Below, piece by piece: positions 26,104 through 35,735 of a stretch of 64,000 nt of DNA. Origin of the DNA: Rhodococcus rhodochrous (GTDB taxonomy: Bacteria; Actinomycetota; Actinomycetes; Mycobacteriales; Mycobacteriaceae); assembly GCF_014854695.1 (NCBI RefSeq), contig NZ_CP027557.1, positions 2,852,001-2,916,000 on the forward strand, read 5' to 3'. A model generated the notes under the pieces. It ran no database searches, was not told the origin of the DNA, and saw nothing but the letters and a program-made list of their open reading frames with translations. The first letter of the stretch is position 1. Each line of letters starts with the position of its first letter. Position numbers and translations under genes: made by a program.

Positions 26104-27604
26104 TTGAAGTCTGCGAAGGACCGCATGGACATCATTTCCGCCTACCGCGAGGTCGGCACCTACCGAGGCGCCGCCGAGATGTGCGGCACCACCCACAAAA
26201 CCGTCCGCCGTGTCATCGAACGATTCGAAGCCGGCGACACCCCACCCCCACGACAACCCCGCCCCCGCAACTACGACACCGTCACCGAGATCGTCGCAGA
26301 ACGCATCGCCTCGTCCCGCGGCAGAATCTGAAGCCAAACGCCTGCTCCCCATCGCCGCGGCCGCCGGATACACCGGCTCGGACCGCAACTTCCGCCGCCT
26401 CGTCGCCGACGAGAAAACCAAGTGGCGCAAAAACAATCACCGCGGTCGCCGCCCCGCCGTGTGGACACCGGGTGAATACCTGGTCATCGACTGGGCCACC
26501 CTCGGTGCCGGCCTGCACCTGTTCTGCGCGGTGCTGGCGTATTCACGGTGGCGGTTCGTCGCCTTCGCCACCGACGAACGCGCCGCCACCACCTTGACGC
26601 TGATCGCCGAGGCCCTCGCCGCGATCGGCGGGGTGCCCACCAAGGTCCTGGCCGACTTCGATGGCCTGCCTCAAAGGCGCAGTCGTGGCGAACGTGGTGG
26701 TCCCGACCCCGGACTACGTGCGGATGGCCACCCACTACGGGTTCCGTCCCGACTTCTGCCACGCCGCCGACCCCGAATCGAAGGGCGTCGTCGAACACCT
26801 CGTCGGCTACGCCCAACGCGACCTGGTCGTCCCGCTGCTCACCGACGCCGACCTGTCCGGCCGACCGGTGGACCTGGCCGCCGCGAACGCCGCCGCGAAG
26901 GCCTGGTGCATCGAGGTCAACACCCGGGTGCACACCGAGATCGACGCGGTCCCCGCCCAGCGCCTGCGCGAGGAACAGGCCGTGCTCGGGCCGCTGCCGT
27001 CGCTGCGACTGCAGATCGGGCCGCCACCGGTGACCCGCAAGGTCGACAAGCTCTCCTGCATCCGCTTCGGCTCGGCCCGCTATTCGGTGCCGACCCGCCT
27101 GATCGGGGCCACCGTCACCGTCACCGCCGGCGAGGGGCGACTGCTGATCGCCGACCCCGCCACAGGGGAGGTCGCTGCCGATCACGCGCTCACCGCCCCG
27201 GGCACCGCGTCGATCCTCGACGAGCACTACCCGACCCCACGACAGGCTCCCAGTCGTGGTCCGCGACCGAAAACCGAAGTCGAGAAACGATTCTGCGCAC
27301 TCGGTCCGGTCGCCGAACAGTTCCTCGTCGGTGCCGCCGCGGCCGCCAACACCCGCCTGCCCGCCGAACTCGCGGTGCTCCTGGACCTGCAGGCCGCGCA
27401 CGGCACCGATGCCCTGCTCGCCGCCCTGACCCGGGCGGTGGCGTTCCGGCGGTTCCGCGCCGACGACGTCCGTTCCATCCTCGACGCCGGCGCCGGGGTT
27501 CCCAACCCCGCCCCGGCGGTGAGGCGCTGGTGCTGGACCTGCCGACCGCCCCGACCCGATCTCTCGACGCCTACGCCGTCACCCGAGAGGAGACCGCACG
27601 ATGA
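26104..27604 (+). pseudogene. istA: istA, IS21 transposase broken by three frameshifts
   Basis: The reading starts at TTG 26104 (AGGGAG upstream) with the N-terminal HTH ([20 protein letters not shown]). It shifts frame after IASSRGRI (about 26330), again at VLADFD/MACLKG (about 26660), and again near 27510 before the normal end LVLDLPTAPTRSLDAYAV at 27604. Joined together the pieces give a standard IstA with rve-type DDE core (LVIDWATLG, ADPESKGVVEHLVGYAQRDL). Each shift is a single base, so the copy is inactive unless the shifts are sequencing errors. Confidence 0.85.
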
Positions 27605-28389
27605 GCAGTTCGAGCACCGCCGTTCCGCCGGCGGTCGCGGCGTTGCCCGCCGACCTCGACGCCGGTCTGCGCCGACTCAAACTCGCCACCGTCCGCCGCA
27701 CCGCCGCCGAGGTCCTGCAGACCGCCAAGACCCAACGCTGGACTCCGGAGGAGGTGCTGCGCACCCTGATCGAAGCGGAGTTGGCCGCCCGCGACGCCTC
27801 CAACATCGCCGCCCGACTCAAAGCGGCCGCGTTCCCCGTCGCCAAGACCCTCGACAGTTTTATCGTCGCCGAGTCCTCCATCCCACAAGCCACATTCGAC
27901 TACCTGATCGGTTTGGAATGGGTTCGTTCCCACGCCAATCTGGCGTTGGTCGGCCCGCCGGGTACCGGAAAATCCCACACCCTGATCGGGTTGGGGATCG
28001 CGGCCGTGCACGCCGGGCACAAGGTCCGCTATTTCACCGCCGCCGACCTCGTCGAAGCCCTCTACCGCGGCCTGGCCGACAACACTGTCGGCAAGACCAT
28101 CGACACGCTGTTGCGGGCAGATCTGATCATCGTCGACGAGGTCGGGTTCGCGCCGCTGGACGACACCGGCACCCAGTTGCTGTTCCGACTCGTCGCCGGC
28201 GCCTACGAACGCCGATCCCTGGCGGTCGCCTCGCACTGGCCGTTCGAGCAGTGGGGCCGGTTCCTGCCCGAACACACCACCGCCGCCGGCATCCTCGACC
28301 GGCTCTTGCACCACGCCACCGTCGTGCTCACCGACGGTGAGTCCTACCGGATGCGCCAGGCCCGACACGAACGAGGTGAACGCCCCTGA
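27601..28389 (+). CDS. istB: IS21-family helper ATPase IstB
   Basis: 262 residues, ATG overlapping the istA stop (ATGA). Walker A is GPPGTGKS (118-125) and Walker B LIIVDEVGF (about 176); the C-terminus ends with GESYRMRQARHER as usual. IstB is the AAA+ ATPase that selects targets and stimulates the IstA transposase. It is intact, in contrast to its partner. Confidence 0.92.
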   Translation: MSSSSTAVPPAVAALPADLDAGLRRLKLATVRRTAAEVLQTAKTQRWTPEEVLRTLIEAELAARDASNIAARLKAAAFPVAKTLDSFIVAESSIPQATFDYLIGLEWVRSHANLALVGPPGTGKSHTLIGLGIAAVHAGHKVRYFTAADLVEALYRGLADNTVGKTIDTLLRADLIIVDEVGFAPLDDTGTQLLFRLVAGAYERRSLAVASHWPFEQWGRFLPEHTTAAGILDRLLHHATVVLTDGESYRMRQARHERGERP

Positions 28390-28463
28390 CCCCAACCCCG
28401 AACACCCACGAGGCGGGGACTTCCACCTGGCCAAGAGCGGGGACACCACGATGGCCGTTGACA

Positions 28464-29120
28464 GCATGCCGCTTCCTCCTGACCCGAGTATCGGTGACAC
28501 CGAACCGTAAGGGTGAGGTTCAAGCCCCCGCGTCCGGTTCTCGCTCAGTCTTTCACCTCCTGCGGGGCACATCGAGCCTCGGGATGCGGATGCCAATCCC
28601 AGATGTTGTAGGAGTGAAGGTTGGGGCAACGGAGCCGCATTTTCCGAAGACAGGTCATTTACCAGTGGTGACACTGGTGGTTCCGAATTCCGGCGGGCAG
28701 GGCTTGCAGCGGGCACTTCGGCACGCAGGGCGGCAGCGGGACCAGCCATCTTGACGATGATGGTGGGGCTGGCAGAAACGTGAGTACCTATAGGCGGCGG
28801 CCGCGCTCGTACCCCTGCCGAGTGCGGCCGCGCTGTGGTCGAATGGTGTGTCATCGGGTGTCGGTGAGTGATCGTCGGCCACCCAATGCGGGGCCATCCG
28901 GATTGGACGCAGCCATAACGGCGCACCGAGCCCATCGACGAAGGGTTCGCCGTCGAAGCTGCCTGGTTCGCGACCACCGTTCCGACCGCAGGCGTGCGGA
29001 GCAGGTCTGGTGCACGGCGCGGCGGCGGACCAGTCAACGATGCCGATCGTCTGGTGCAGCTACTCGTCACCGGCGTCCTTGCCGGACCGGGTCGACAGGA
29101 CCTATCCGACAATCTCGCAA
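28464..29120. other. 657-bp stretch without a recognisable gene
   Basis: Frames are open on both strands but composition is unconvincing. The only protein-like piece is on the plus strand near 28925-29165 (PIDEGFAVEAAWFATTVPTAGV... DADRLVQLLVTGVLAGPGRQDLSDNL), which lacks a start and may be the tail of a lost gene. No RNA gene was found. Confidence 0.4.
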
Positions 29121-29921
29121 TCAGAACGGATCAGCTGTGGAGCCAACGAGATCCGCCACCGAATTGATGACGCGGGTCGGACGGTAGGGGAATCGTTCGA
29201 CTGATTCACGGGTGGAAATACCCGTCAGGACCAGCAGCGTCTGCAGGCCGGCTTCGAGGCCGCAGACGATGTCGGTGTCCATGCGGTCGCCGATCATCAG
29301 CGTGTGTGCGGAGTGCGCACCGATCGCGCGCAGGGCCGAGCGCATCATCAAGGCGTTCGGCTTCCCCACGAAGTAGGGTTCGCGGCCGGTCGCGCGGGTG
29401 ATCAGCGCCGCAACGGCGCCGGTTGCGGGAAGCGAACCCTCCCGTGACGGGCCGGTAGGATCCGGATTGGTCGCAATGAACCGGGCGCCGCGTTCGACCA
29501 GTCGGATCGCGGTGGTGATCGCCTCGAAGGAGTAGGTGCGTGTCTCTCCGAGGACGACGTAGTCCGGGTCGCTGTCGGTGAGGACGTAACCGATGTCGTG
29601 CAGCGCGGTGGTCAATCCGGATTCGCCCACCACGTAGGCGCTGCCGCCGGGACGTTGATTCGCGAGGAATGTCGCCGTCGCCAACGCCGAGGTCCAGATC
29701 GCCTTCTCGGGAACGTCGAGGCCGGAGAGCAGCAGGCGAGCCCGTAGGTCTCGGGGTGTGCGGATGGAATTGTTGGTGAGCACCATGAACGGCGTACCGG
29801 TATCGCGGAGTTCGGTCAGAAACGCGTCGGCGCCGGGAATCAGGTGATCCTCGTGCACGAGAACACCATCCATGTCCATCAGGTAATTCCAGACCGGCGC
29901 GGATGTGGGTTCTTCGCTCAT
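29121..29921 (-). CDS. HAD-superfamily IIA (NagD-like) phosphatase
   Basis: 266 residues. HAD motif I is [13 protein letters not shown], motif II MVLTNNS, and motif [13 protein letters not shown] and [16 protein letters not shown]. The IIA cap type is indicated by the length and the [12 protein letters not shown] region between motifs II and III. Such enzymes hydrolyse small phosphorylated metabolites (nucleotides, sugar phosphates, 2-phosphoglycolate). Substrate unknown; monocistronic. Confidence 0.9.
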   Translation of the reverse strand: MSEEPTSAPVWNYLMDMDGVLVHEDHLIPGADAFLTELRDTGTPFMVLTNNSIRTPRDLRARLLLSGLDVPEKAIWTSALATATFLANQRPGGSAYVVGESGLTTALHDIGYVLTDSDPDYVVLGETRTYSFEAITTAIRLVERGARFIATNPDPTGPSREGSLPATGAVAALITRATGREPYFVGKPNALMMRSALRAIGAHSAHTLMIGDRMDTDIVCGLEAGLQTLLVLTGISTRESVERFPYRPTRVINSVADLVGSTADPF

Positions 29922-29999
29922 TCTTCGAGTGTGTCACCGACTGTTCCAGTCGGTGGCCGATACAAGGTGATCACCCGGCGGCCGGTGTCGGCTCCGTAC

Positions 30000-30254
30000 T
30001 CACCCGCCGAGGTTTGCGACGGTCGAGTCGAGCACGCCCGCCTGCAGTTCGAGGTCGCTCTCGTCGAAGTCGCGATCCTGCGGCAGTTGCTTCCGGAGGT
30101 CTTCCCTCGTGACCACGAGAAACGGTCGGTTCTGATCGGTCAGCTCCTGACCTCCGACAACGCGGAACCGTCCCTCCTCCAGAACGAGTGCGGGGTCGTC
30201 GAGCGTCGAATCGAGGAGTTCTCGAAGGTCGGTGGCGGTCAACTTGGTGGGCAC
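30000..30254 (-). CDS. Small soluble protein of unknown function
   Basis: 84 residues from a GTG at 30254 directly behind GGAGGACAT. It is acidic (DLRELLDSTLDDPALVLEEGRFRVVGG...), with no membrane segment or cysteines. I do not recognise it. It is the upstream neighbour of the HAD phosphatase on the same strand, 78 bases apart. Confidence 0.5.
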   Translation of the reverse strand: MPTKLTATDLRELLDSTLDDPALVLEEGRFRVVGGQELTDQNRPFLVVTREDLRKQLPQDRDFDESDLELQAGVLDSTVANLGG

Positions 30255-30685
30255 ATGTCCTCCTGCGCTTGCTCGTCTCTCGAACCGTTGTGTCCTCTCG
30301 GAGGTACCCGGTCGAGTGCCGGCTGAACCTGGTGTTTGTCGGGCGACGTGACGGGCCGGCAATCTCCTCGGGGGAGGACATCGGCAGCGAATATTCCGTG
30401 TTGCGGTATGTGCCGCATCTAATTTCGAAATGTCAAGGGACCGGGTGCGTTCGGTCGCCTCTCGGCGAAAGGCGCAACACGGCTCCAGCCGAACGGAACT
30501 TCCGTGAAGGCAATGGGTTGAGCCCGGGGGACACGAATACGCACCCGATCCGCCCAGCACAACGCGACCCGATGGTTATCTATTCCCGGTGGGGACAAGC
30601 GTGCGGAAGCCGAACGCGTGCGTGACGGACTGTGACCGCGGACATCTTCGTTGATGCTTCAACCGGCATACGATCGAGACCACTC
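30255..30685. other. Intergenic region, nothing recognised
   Basis: 431 bases between the 84-residue gene and the small peptide frame at 30686. It contains AT-richer patches near 30385-30430 that could hold promoters. No gene, repeat or RNA was recognised. Confidence 0.4.
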
Positions 30686-30775
30686 ATGTACACAGACTTC
30701 GCCACACTCGGCGGAACTCTCATCTGGTTCGCCGCTCTCATCGCCCTTACCCACATCCTCGGCCATACCCTCTGA
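30686..30775 (+). CDS. Possible 29-residue single-helix membrane peptide
   Basis: ATG 30686 opens a short peptide, MYTDFATLGG followed by TLIWFAALIALTHILGHTL and a stop. A single hydrophobic helix with a charged front, similar in size to KdpF-like peptides, is predicted. The ribosome site is weak. It lies 81 bases before the GAF-ANTAR frame. This could be chance; the reason to list it is the clean helix in GC-rich DNA. Confidence 0.3.
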   Translation: MYTDFATLGGTLIWFAALIALTHILGHTL

Positions 30776-30856
30776 CCTCCGACCCACGGTCGGCCACCCG
30801 ATTCCTGAGGTGTCTGCCGTAGACCGCCGAGAGGACGGCACGATTTCGGCGAAGCG

Positions 30857-31456
30857 TTGCGCGCAGTAACCGCGGCTGCGGCTGCCACGATTGCGGGGGT
30901 CGAGTGCGCCGACATCGTCCTCATCGGCAAGGACACATTCGAATCCCACGGAGCGACCTCGTCGTTGTCCCGGGAACTCGGTCGGATCCAACGCGACGCC
31001 GGTGGCCCCTGTATCGATGCGGCCGGAGTTACGAGCGTGGTCTACAGCAGCGACCTCCGATCCGAGATGCGCTGGCCGCAGTTCACGGAAGAAGCCCTGA
31101 TGGTCGGGGTCGGCAGCGTGTTGTCCTTCCAACTCCACACCCGCACCGACATTGCCGGTTCGCTGAACCTGTTCGCATCGAAACCGCAGGCCTTCGACGG
31201 TGCCGCGGTAGCGCTGGGCATCGCACTGGCGGCGCAGGCGGCCGCCGAGCGCACGGCTGCACGCGCGGAGCTGCATCTGCGCTCGGCGTTGGGCACCCGA
31301 GACACCATCGGCCAGGCCAAAGGTCTTCTGATGCAGCGCTGCGGTGTCGATGCCGCCCGCGCCTTCGTGATGCTGCGGACGCTGTCGCAGGATCTCAACG
31401 TCACCGTCGCTCGAATTGCCGAGCGAATCGTGGAGGACCACACCGCTTCTCTGTGA
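30857..31456 (+). CDS. GAF-ANTAR RNA-binding antiterminator
   Basis: 199 residues from a TTG at 30857; no ATG/GTG lies between the upstream in-frame stop at 30806 and this point. Residues 1-130 fit a GAF domain (IAGVECADIVLI... AGSLNLFASKPQAFD). The C-terminus is an ANTAR domain (LRSALGTRDTIGQAKGLLMQRCGVDAARAFVMLRTLSQDLNVTVARIAERIV). Such proteins bind paired hairpins in nascent RNA to prevent termination. It is shorter than usual at the N-terminus, so the 5' end may be truncated. Confidence 0.82.
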   Translation: MRAVTAAAAATIAGVECADIVLIGKDTFESHGATSSLSRELGRIQRDAGGPCIDAAGVTSVVYSSDLRSEMRWPQFTEEALMVGVGSVLSFQLHTRTDIAGSLNLFASKPQAFDGAAVALGIALAAQAAAERTAARAELHLRSALGTRDTIGQAKGLLMQRCGVDAARAFVMLRTLSQDLNVTVARIAERIVEDHTASL

Positions 31457-31547
31457 TCGTTTGTCCGATCACGCACAGTCCGTCCGTCGGGCGGTCCACA
31501 GCGGTTCCCTCGAGATCGATGTAGGCACAAGAGGTGCATTCGACTGC

Positions 31548-32738
31548 CTACGAACCGTGGGGGTGTCTATCGCCCTCGAGTGCTGCGACGACGCTTCTGG
31601 CATGCGAAACCCATGCAGCGACCGTCGCGCCGGTGCTCCGAAGCGGGAGTTGAGCCAGACGCAAAGTCGAGGTGCAGCGGCCTTCCGGATCGCGTACAGG
31701 GAAGACGAGGGACCCGACATCGTAGCGACCGTCAGAATCGAGCTCCTGAACGCGATAGTCGACGTCCGACCCAGGGATCACGGTCCGGATGTCACGTTCC
31801 TCCATGGGTGTGAGCAGACCTGATTCGTAGCGTCGCGTCGCTTCGCACATCGTCTCGTAGGCGGTGCGGCCTTCTCGAGGAAGAAGCGAGAGCGCGTATC
31901 CGTGGGCGCGTACGAAACCGAGTCGCCGGCGGTAGACCCCCTTCGTGTCCTCGTCGATTCCGATGGCCCTGGACAGCCAGCGTTCCTGTTCGTCCTCGGA
32001 CAGGTCGAAGACGATACTGTCGCCGATCGGAGGCACGATCGGGATACGTCGTGCGAGTCCGTTCGTCTGTTCCACGCCGGGACCGAAGGCCGACAGCACT
32101 CGGACCATCTCGTCCCGGCCGATCGTCGTATACAGCGCGATCTCGCAACCGATCGAGTGGGCGAGCGCTTCCACCTCCGGGCGGAGGGCCTCCGCCGCGC
32201 TGATCGAATCGGTGATCTCGTGCTGCAGCCGAGCGATCAGCGACGTACTCACGAAGCTGCCGTAACCGCCCTGGAAGTAGATCAGAGGCGCCACGGGGTT
32301 GGTGACCGCCAGATCGCTCACGGCGCAGAGGACGATCCAATGGTCGCCGGCATCGACCGTGTTCGTCACGCGTGCGTCGATCCAGGCGACCGATTGTTCG
32401 AGAACCGGGTTGCCGGACGGAGAGGTGGACCATTCGATGCCGTCGAGCTTGTTCTCCCAGCGCTGGGCGATCGTGGCGACAAGATCCTCCTGCTCGCCCC
32501 CGATGACATTGATGCATATCGACTCGCACCGCCGGAGTTTGTCGAAGGTCTGGGACGTCTTCATCGGCATGAACGAGACCAGGGGAGGATCGAGGGACAC
32601 CGAACTGAAGGTCCCGACGACGAGGGCGAGCAGTTCGCCGTCGGCCGCGCGTCCGGTGATCACTGCAACGCCCGTGGGATAGTGGCCCATCACCTCGCGG
32701 AACAGGCCCTTGTTGATACTGGCGGTGTCGAGGGACAT
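31548..32738 (-). CDS. iacG: Flavin reductase with IclR-like C-terminal domain (IacG-type)
   Basis: 396 residues from ATG 32738 with AAGGAG upstream. Residues 1-165 are a flavin-reductase (HpaC/HsaB-like) domain: MGHYPTGVAVITG, SLDPPLVSFMP. Residues 170-390 resemble the effector-binding half of IclR regulators (VEALAHSIGCEIALYTTIGRDEMVRV, PPIGDSIVFDLSEDE) but there is no HTH. In IAA degradation IacG supplies reduced flavin to the IacA monooxygenase. It lies downstream of the MFS gene on the same strand. The symbol rests on context plus family. Confidence 0.75.
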   Translation of the reverse strand: MSLDTASINKGLFREVMGHYPTGVAVITGRAADGELLALVVGTFSSVSLDPPLVSFMPMKTSQTFDKLRRCESICINVIGGEQEDLVATIAQRWENKLDGIEWSTSPSGNPVLEQSVAWIDARVTNTVDAGDHWIVLCAVSDLAVTNPVAPLIYFQGGYGSFVSTSLIARLQHEITDSISAAEALRPEVEALAHSIGCEIALYTTIGRDEMVRVLSAFGPGVEQTNGLARRIPIVPPIGDSIVFDLSEDEQERWLSRAIGIDEDTKGVYRRRLGFVRAHGYALSLLPREGRTAYETMCEATRRYESGLLTPMEERDIRTVIPGSDVDYRVQELDSDGRYDVGSLVFPVRDPEGRCTSTLRLAQLPLRSTGATVAAWVSHARSVVAALEGDRHPHGS

Positions 32739-32778
32739 AAGCACTCCTTGGTCGGAACGACGATCGATCCGGCTCGGT

Positions 32779-34212
32779 TCAGCCTTTGCGGTGACGCGCC
32801 TGGAGGGTGCGTCCGAGGGCTTCGGGGCGGAGGAAGAGGATGCACAGCACGCCGCCGACGAGCAGGACGACACCGGTGATCGTGAAGGCTTGATGTACGC
32901 CTACGGCCATGTTGTTCGCCATCTCGGGGGTGAGGGGCGTGCCCGAGGGCGGCGAGACGTACCCCGCGCGCGTCATCAGCCATCCGACGAGGGTGGGGGA
33001 GATGATTGCGCCGATCGACGCGACACCGCCCAGCGTGGCCATCATGATCGGACGCTGCCGTGCGCCAACCGCGAATGCCAGCGCTGAGGCGGTCATCGGG
33101 TAGGCGAGGCTGCAACCTGCGGCGATGCAGAGCAACGCGACGGCGGCGACACCGGAGGCCGCCTGGACCAGGATGAAGCACACACCGGCAACGAGTGCTG
33201 CGATACCGAAGGGGATCGCGATGGACCGATGCGCGTTGTATCCCCGCTGCATCAGTCGGTGACCGAGGAATCCGAGGAAGAGAAGCACGAGCGCTCCCAG
33301 GATCCAGGGAATCGTGGTGACCGTCCCGACCTGGGACAACGAAAGTCCGACCACGGTCCCCAGGTACTGGGGTAGCCAGGTGGTCACGAACCCCTGCACC
33401 CAGAAGTTCGAACCTCCGCCGATGACCGCCGCGAGGAAAGTCAAGCTCGCGAATGCCCGCCAGAGCGAGACGGCCGGTTGTTTGTCGACATCATCCGTGG
33501 CGATTTCGTGAGCGGACTCGGCATCCGCCTCGGGGGCATCCTTGCCGGCGGAATCCTTCTTCCCGTGGCCCGCGTAGGGTCCGTCGCCGGCCAGGATCAA
33601 CCAGGCGATCACCCAGACCAGACCGACGATACCGAGGACACCGAACGCCCAGCGCCATCCCCAAGCACCGATGACCCAGGCCAGGGCAGGTGCGGCGAGG
33701 ACCGGACCGAGGGTCGAGCCCGCAGCGACAAGATTGGAGGGAAGCGCGCGACGTCGGGGTTCGAACCAGGAGTGGGCGGAGGTCAGTGACATCGCGGTGG
33801 CCGGGCCCTCGGCGCCGCCGAGAACGATGCGGGTGACCAGAAGAATCGCGGCGCCGCCACCGAGCAGCATGGGGAACTGCATCACGGCCCACACGACGCC
33901 CATCGTCAGGATGATCCACCGCACCGAGAACCGCGCTGCGAGAAATCCGGTAACGACCGAGACCACGGCGTAGAGGAAGAAGAACGCACTGCCGATGAAA
34001 CCGAACTCGACGGCCGAGATTCCCAGGTCCGGGATCGCCTCTGACGCAACGAGTCCGAGTACGGCCTTGTCGGCAAACGCGACGATCTGAAAAAGAACGA
34101 GGAGTGCAGTGATCAACCAGGCCTTGCGGTTCATTCTGCCGAAGTCGATCTTCTTCGATGCCTTCGGATCGGAAGGATCGATGATCTTGTCCGGCGCCAC
34201 GGTCGAAGCCAT
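32779..34212 (-). CDS. MFS transporter of the iac cluster
   Basis: 477 residues, twelve predicted helices with a long acidic central loop (KKDSAGKDAPEADAESAHE). The motif ...GFLAARFSVRWIILTMGVVW and the overall pattern fit the anion:cation symporter/sugar-acid (ACS-like) branch of the MFS. Location between iacG and iacH suggests uptake of indole-3-acetate or a related aromatic acid; this is inferred. It is followed by iacG 40 bases later. Its upstream region is shared with divergent iacH. Confidence 0.85.
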   Translation of the reverse strand: MASTVAPDKIIDPSDPKASKKIDFGRMNRKAWLITALLVLFQIVAFADKAVLGLVASEAIPDLGISAVEFGFIGSAFFFLYAVVSVVTGFLAARFSVRWIILTMGVVWAVMQFPMLLGGGAAILLVTRIVLGGAEGPATAMSLTSAHSWFEPRRRALPSNLVAAGSTLGPVLAAPALAWVIGAWGWRWAFGVLGIVGLVWVIAWLILAGDGPYAGHGKKDSAGKDAPEADAESAHEIATDDVDKQPAVSLWRAFASLTFLAAVIGGGSNFWVQGFVTTWLPQYLGTVVGLSLSQVGTVTTIPWILGALVLLFLGFLGHRLMQRGYNAHRSIAIPFGIAALVAGVCFILVQAASGVAAVALLCIAAGCSLAYPMTASALAFAVGARQRPIMMATLGGVASIGAIISPTLVGWLMTRAGYVSPPSGTPLTPEMANNMAVGVHQAFTITGVVLLVGGVLCILFLRPEALGRTLQARHRKG

Positions 34213-34402
34213 GAGAGGCCGCCTTTCTTGTGGGCTGGGAATGGGGCTGGAGTGAGCGGCGAGTGCTCCGTTGGTGATCGGAAGCCCAACGGTGTGGAAA
34301 ACCTATGTCGCCTTGCGTCACTCGGGTAGGAGGGAAACCTTTACTGTCGGTACGTCCTTTTCCTGGGCAGAATGGGGAGGTCAGCGACTGCAGGAGGATG
34401 AT
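34213..34402. promoter_or_regulatory. Divergent MFS/iacH promoter region with repeated GGAAA-ACCT elements
   Basis: GGAAAACCTATG (34296-34307) and GGGAAACCTTTACTG (34332-34346) are similar AT-rich elements 36 bases apart in otherwise GC-rich DNA, placed between the divergent MFS gene and iacH. A related AAAGTAATTCC stretch lies upstream of the kinase gene at 42440. They are candidates for binding sites of the clustered response regulator; this is inference. Confidence 0.35.
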
Positions 34403-35695
34403 GTGAACGCGCCCGTGGTTGACGTGTCCATCGAAGATCAGGTGAGGTCGGTCCGGACCGGTTCGACGACGGCGACGGAACTCGTGTCCCGAGCCAGAAC
34501 GGCAATCGACGCTCAGGAACCCGTACTGCAGGCGTGGGTGCAAATGTCGAGCACTACTGCCGAGGACGTCGCGACGATCGATGCCGACCGCCGAGACCTG
34601 CCTTTGCGAGGGATTTCCGTCGGTGTGAAGGACCTGATCGACGTCGCCGGCATGCCGACCCGTGCGGGATCGCCGGTCACATCCGCCGCGGCAGCTGTCG
34701 CGGACGCGCCCTGCGTGGAACGATTGCGTTCGCTCGGCGCCGTCGTCCAAGGTAAGACCGTCACGACCGAGTTCGGTTACTTCCGTCCGGGTCCCACACG
34801 CAATCCTCATGCACCCGAGCACACGCCCGGAGGATCGTCGAGCGGGTCCGCCGCCGCGGTCGGTGCTGGCACCGTGCCGTTGGCGCTCGGTACCCAGACC
34901 GCGGGTTCCCTGACCCGACCGGCGTCCTATTGCGGCACGGCCGGACTGGTTCTCGCCCACGGCAGTACCGAGATGGCAGGAATTGTCGGCCTGAGCGACT
35001 CCCTCGATTCCCTGGGGCTGCTCACCCGCACCGTCGCCGATCTGCGTTACGTCCACGATGCGTTCCTCGGCTCAGCCGCCGCTGTTCAGTCCGGTCTTCC
35101 GGAATGTGCGTTCGTCTGGGGCGGAAGCTATCTCGGATATCTCGACCCTCCGATGATCGCTCTGCTGGGCCGTCTTCCGTCTGTTCTGGCCGGACTGGGC
35201 CTGCATTCGGAAATGCTCGACTGGGACGACCACGTGCAGACTCTCGCCGAGGACCACGCGACGATCATGGCCTTCGAGGCCGCACGCACCCGAGCTCGTG
35301 AGTTCGAACGGCAGCGGGACGATCTGAGCCCGCAGATCCGAGATCTGCTGCAGCAGGGACAGACAATCTCGGTCTCCGACCACACGGCTGCGTTGATCCG
35401 ACGGGATCGCTCGCGGGAGTTGTTGGGCGAGATACTCGACGGATCATCCCTCATCGTCGGTCCTGCCGCGACCGGACCTGCACCGAAGGGATTGTCGGCG
35501 ACCGGTTCGCCGATCCTCAGCCGCCCGTGGCAGTTGCTGGGCCTACCCGTGGTGATTGTGCCCGGAGCGCGCACCACTGCGGGACTGCCGCTCGGAATAC
35601 AGCTCGTCGGCCTGCCAGGTAGGGAGGATGACCTGTTCGAGGTCGGGGAGAGACTCGAAGCAATTCTCCGCGAAAGTCCCCCGCTGGACGAGTGA
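34403..35695 (+). CDS. iacH: Amidase-signature protein (IacH-type)
   Basis: 430 residues from GTG 34403 with GGAGG six bases upstream. The amidase signature triad is present: K76 in ISVGVKDLID, S145 in TPGGSSSGSAAAV and S169 in GTQTAGSLTRPAS. An amidase gene (iacH) is a constant member of proteobacterial iac operons, though it is not needed for IAA breakdown in the strains tested and may hydrolyse indole-acetamide-type conjugates. It begins a plus-strand unit with a small orphan and a response regulator. Confidence 0.8.
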   Translation: MNAPVVDVSIEDQVRSVRTGSTTATELVSRARTAIDAQEPVLQAWVQMSSTTAEDVATIDADRRDLPLRGISVGVKDLIDVAGMPTRAGSPVTSAAAAVADAPCVERLRSLGAVVQGKTVTTEFGYFRPGPTRNPHAPEHTPGGSSSGSAAAVGAGTVPLALGTQTAGSLTRPASYCGTAGLVLAHGSTEMAGIVGLSDSLDSLGLLTRTVADLRYVHDAFLGSAAAVQSGLPECAFVWGGSYLGYLDPPMIALLGRLPSVLAGLGLHSEMLDWDDHVQTLAEDHATIMAFEAARTRAREFERQRDDLSPQIRDLLQQGQTISVSDHTAALIRRDRSRELLGEILDGSSLIVGPAATGPAPKGLSATGSPILSRPWQLLGLPVVIVPGARTTAGLPLGIQLVGLPGREDDLFEVGERLEAILRESPPLDE

Positions 35696-35735
35696 TTCGA
35701 AGACCATGCCCCTGATGACGACTGGAGAATTCTCG

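Larger units (their letters stand above)
25936..28463 (+). mobile_element. IS21-family insertion sequence
   Basis: An istA-istB pair is bounded by multiple short end repeats characteristic of IS21. The left end carries AAGTCCCCACTGGTGGCC, GGTCCCCACCGGTGGCC and AAGTCCCCGCCTCGTG (25953-26018). The right end carries their inverted counterparts (28408-28463). Outermost matching bases are TGTCCATGGCCAT at 25936 and the complement of ATGGCCGTTGACA ending at 28463. No clear target duplication was found, so the boundaries are approximate. Confidence 0.85.

Noticed and set aside
28500-28560. tRNA-like GGTTCAAGCC loop
   Set aside because: No matching acceptor, D or anticodon arms can be drawn around it.
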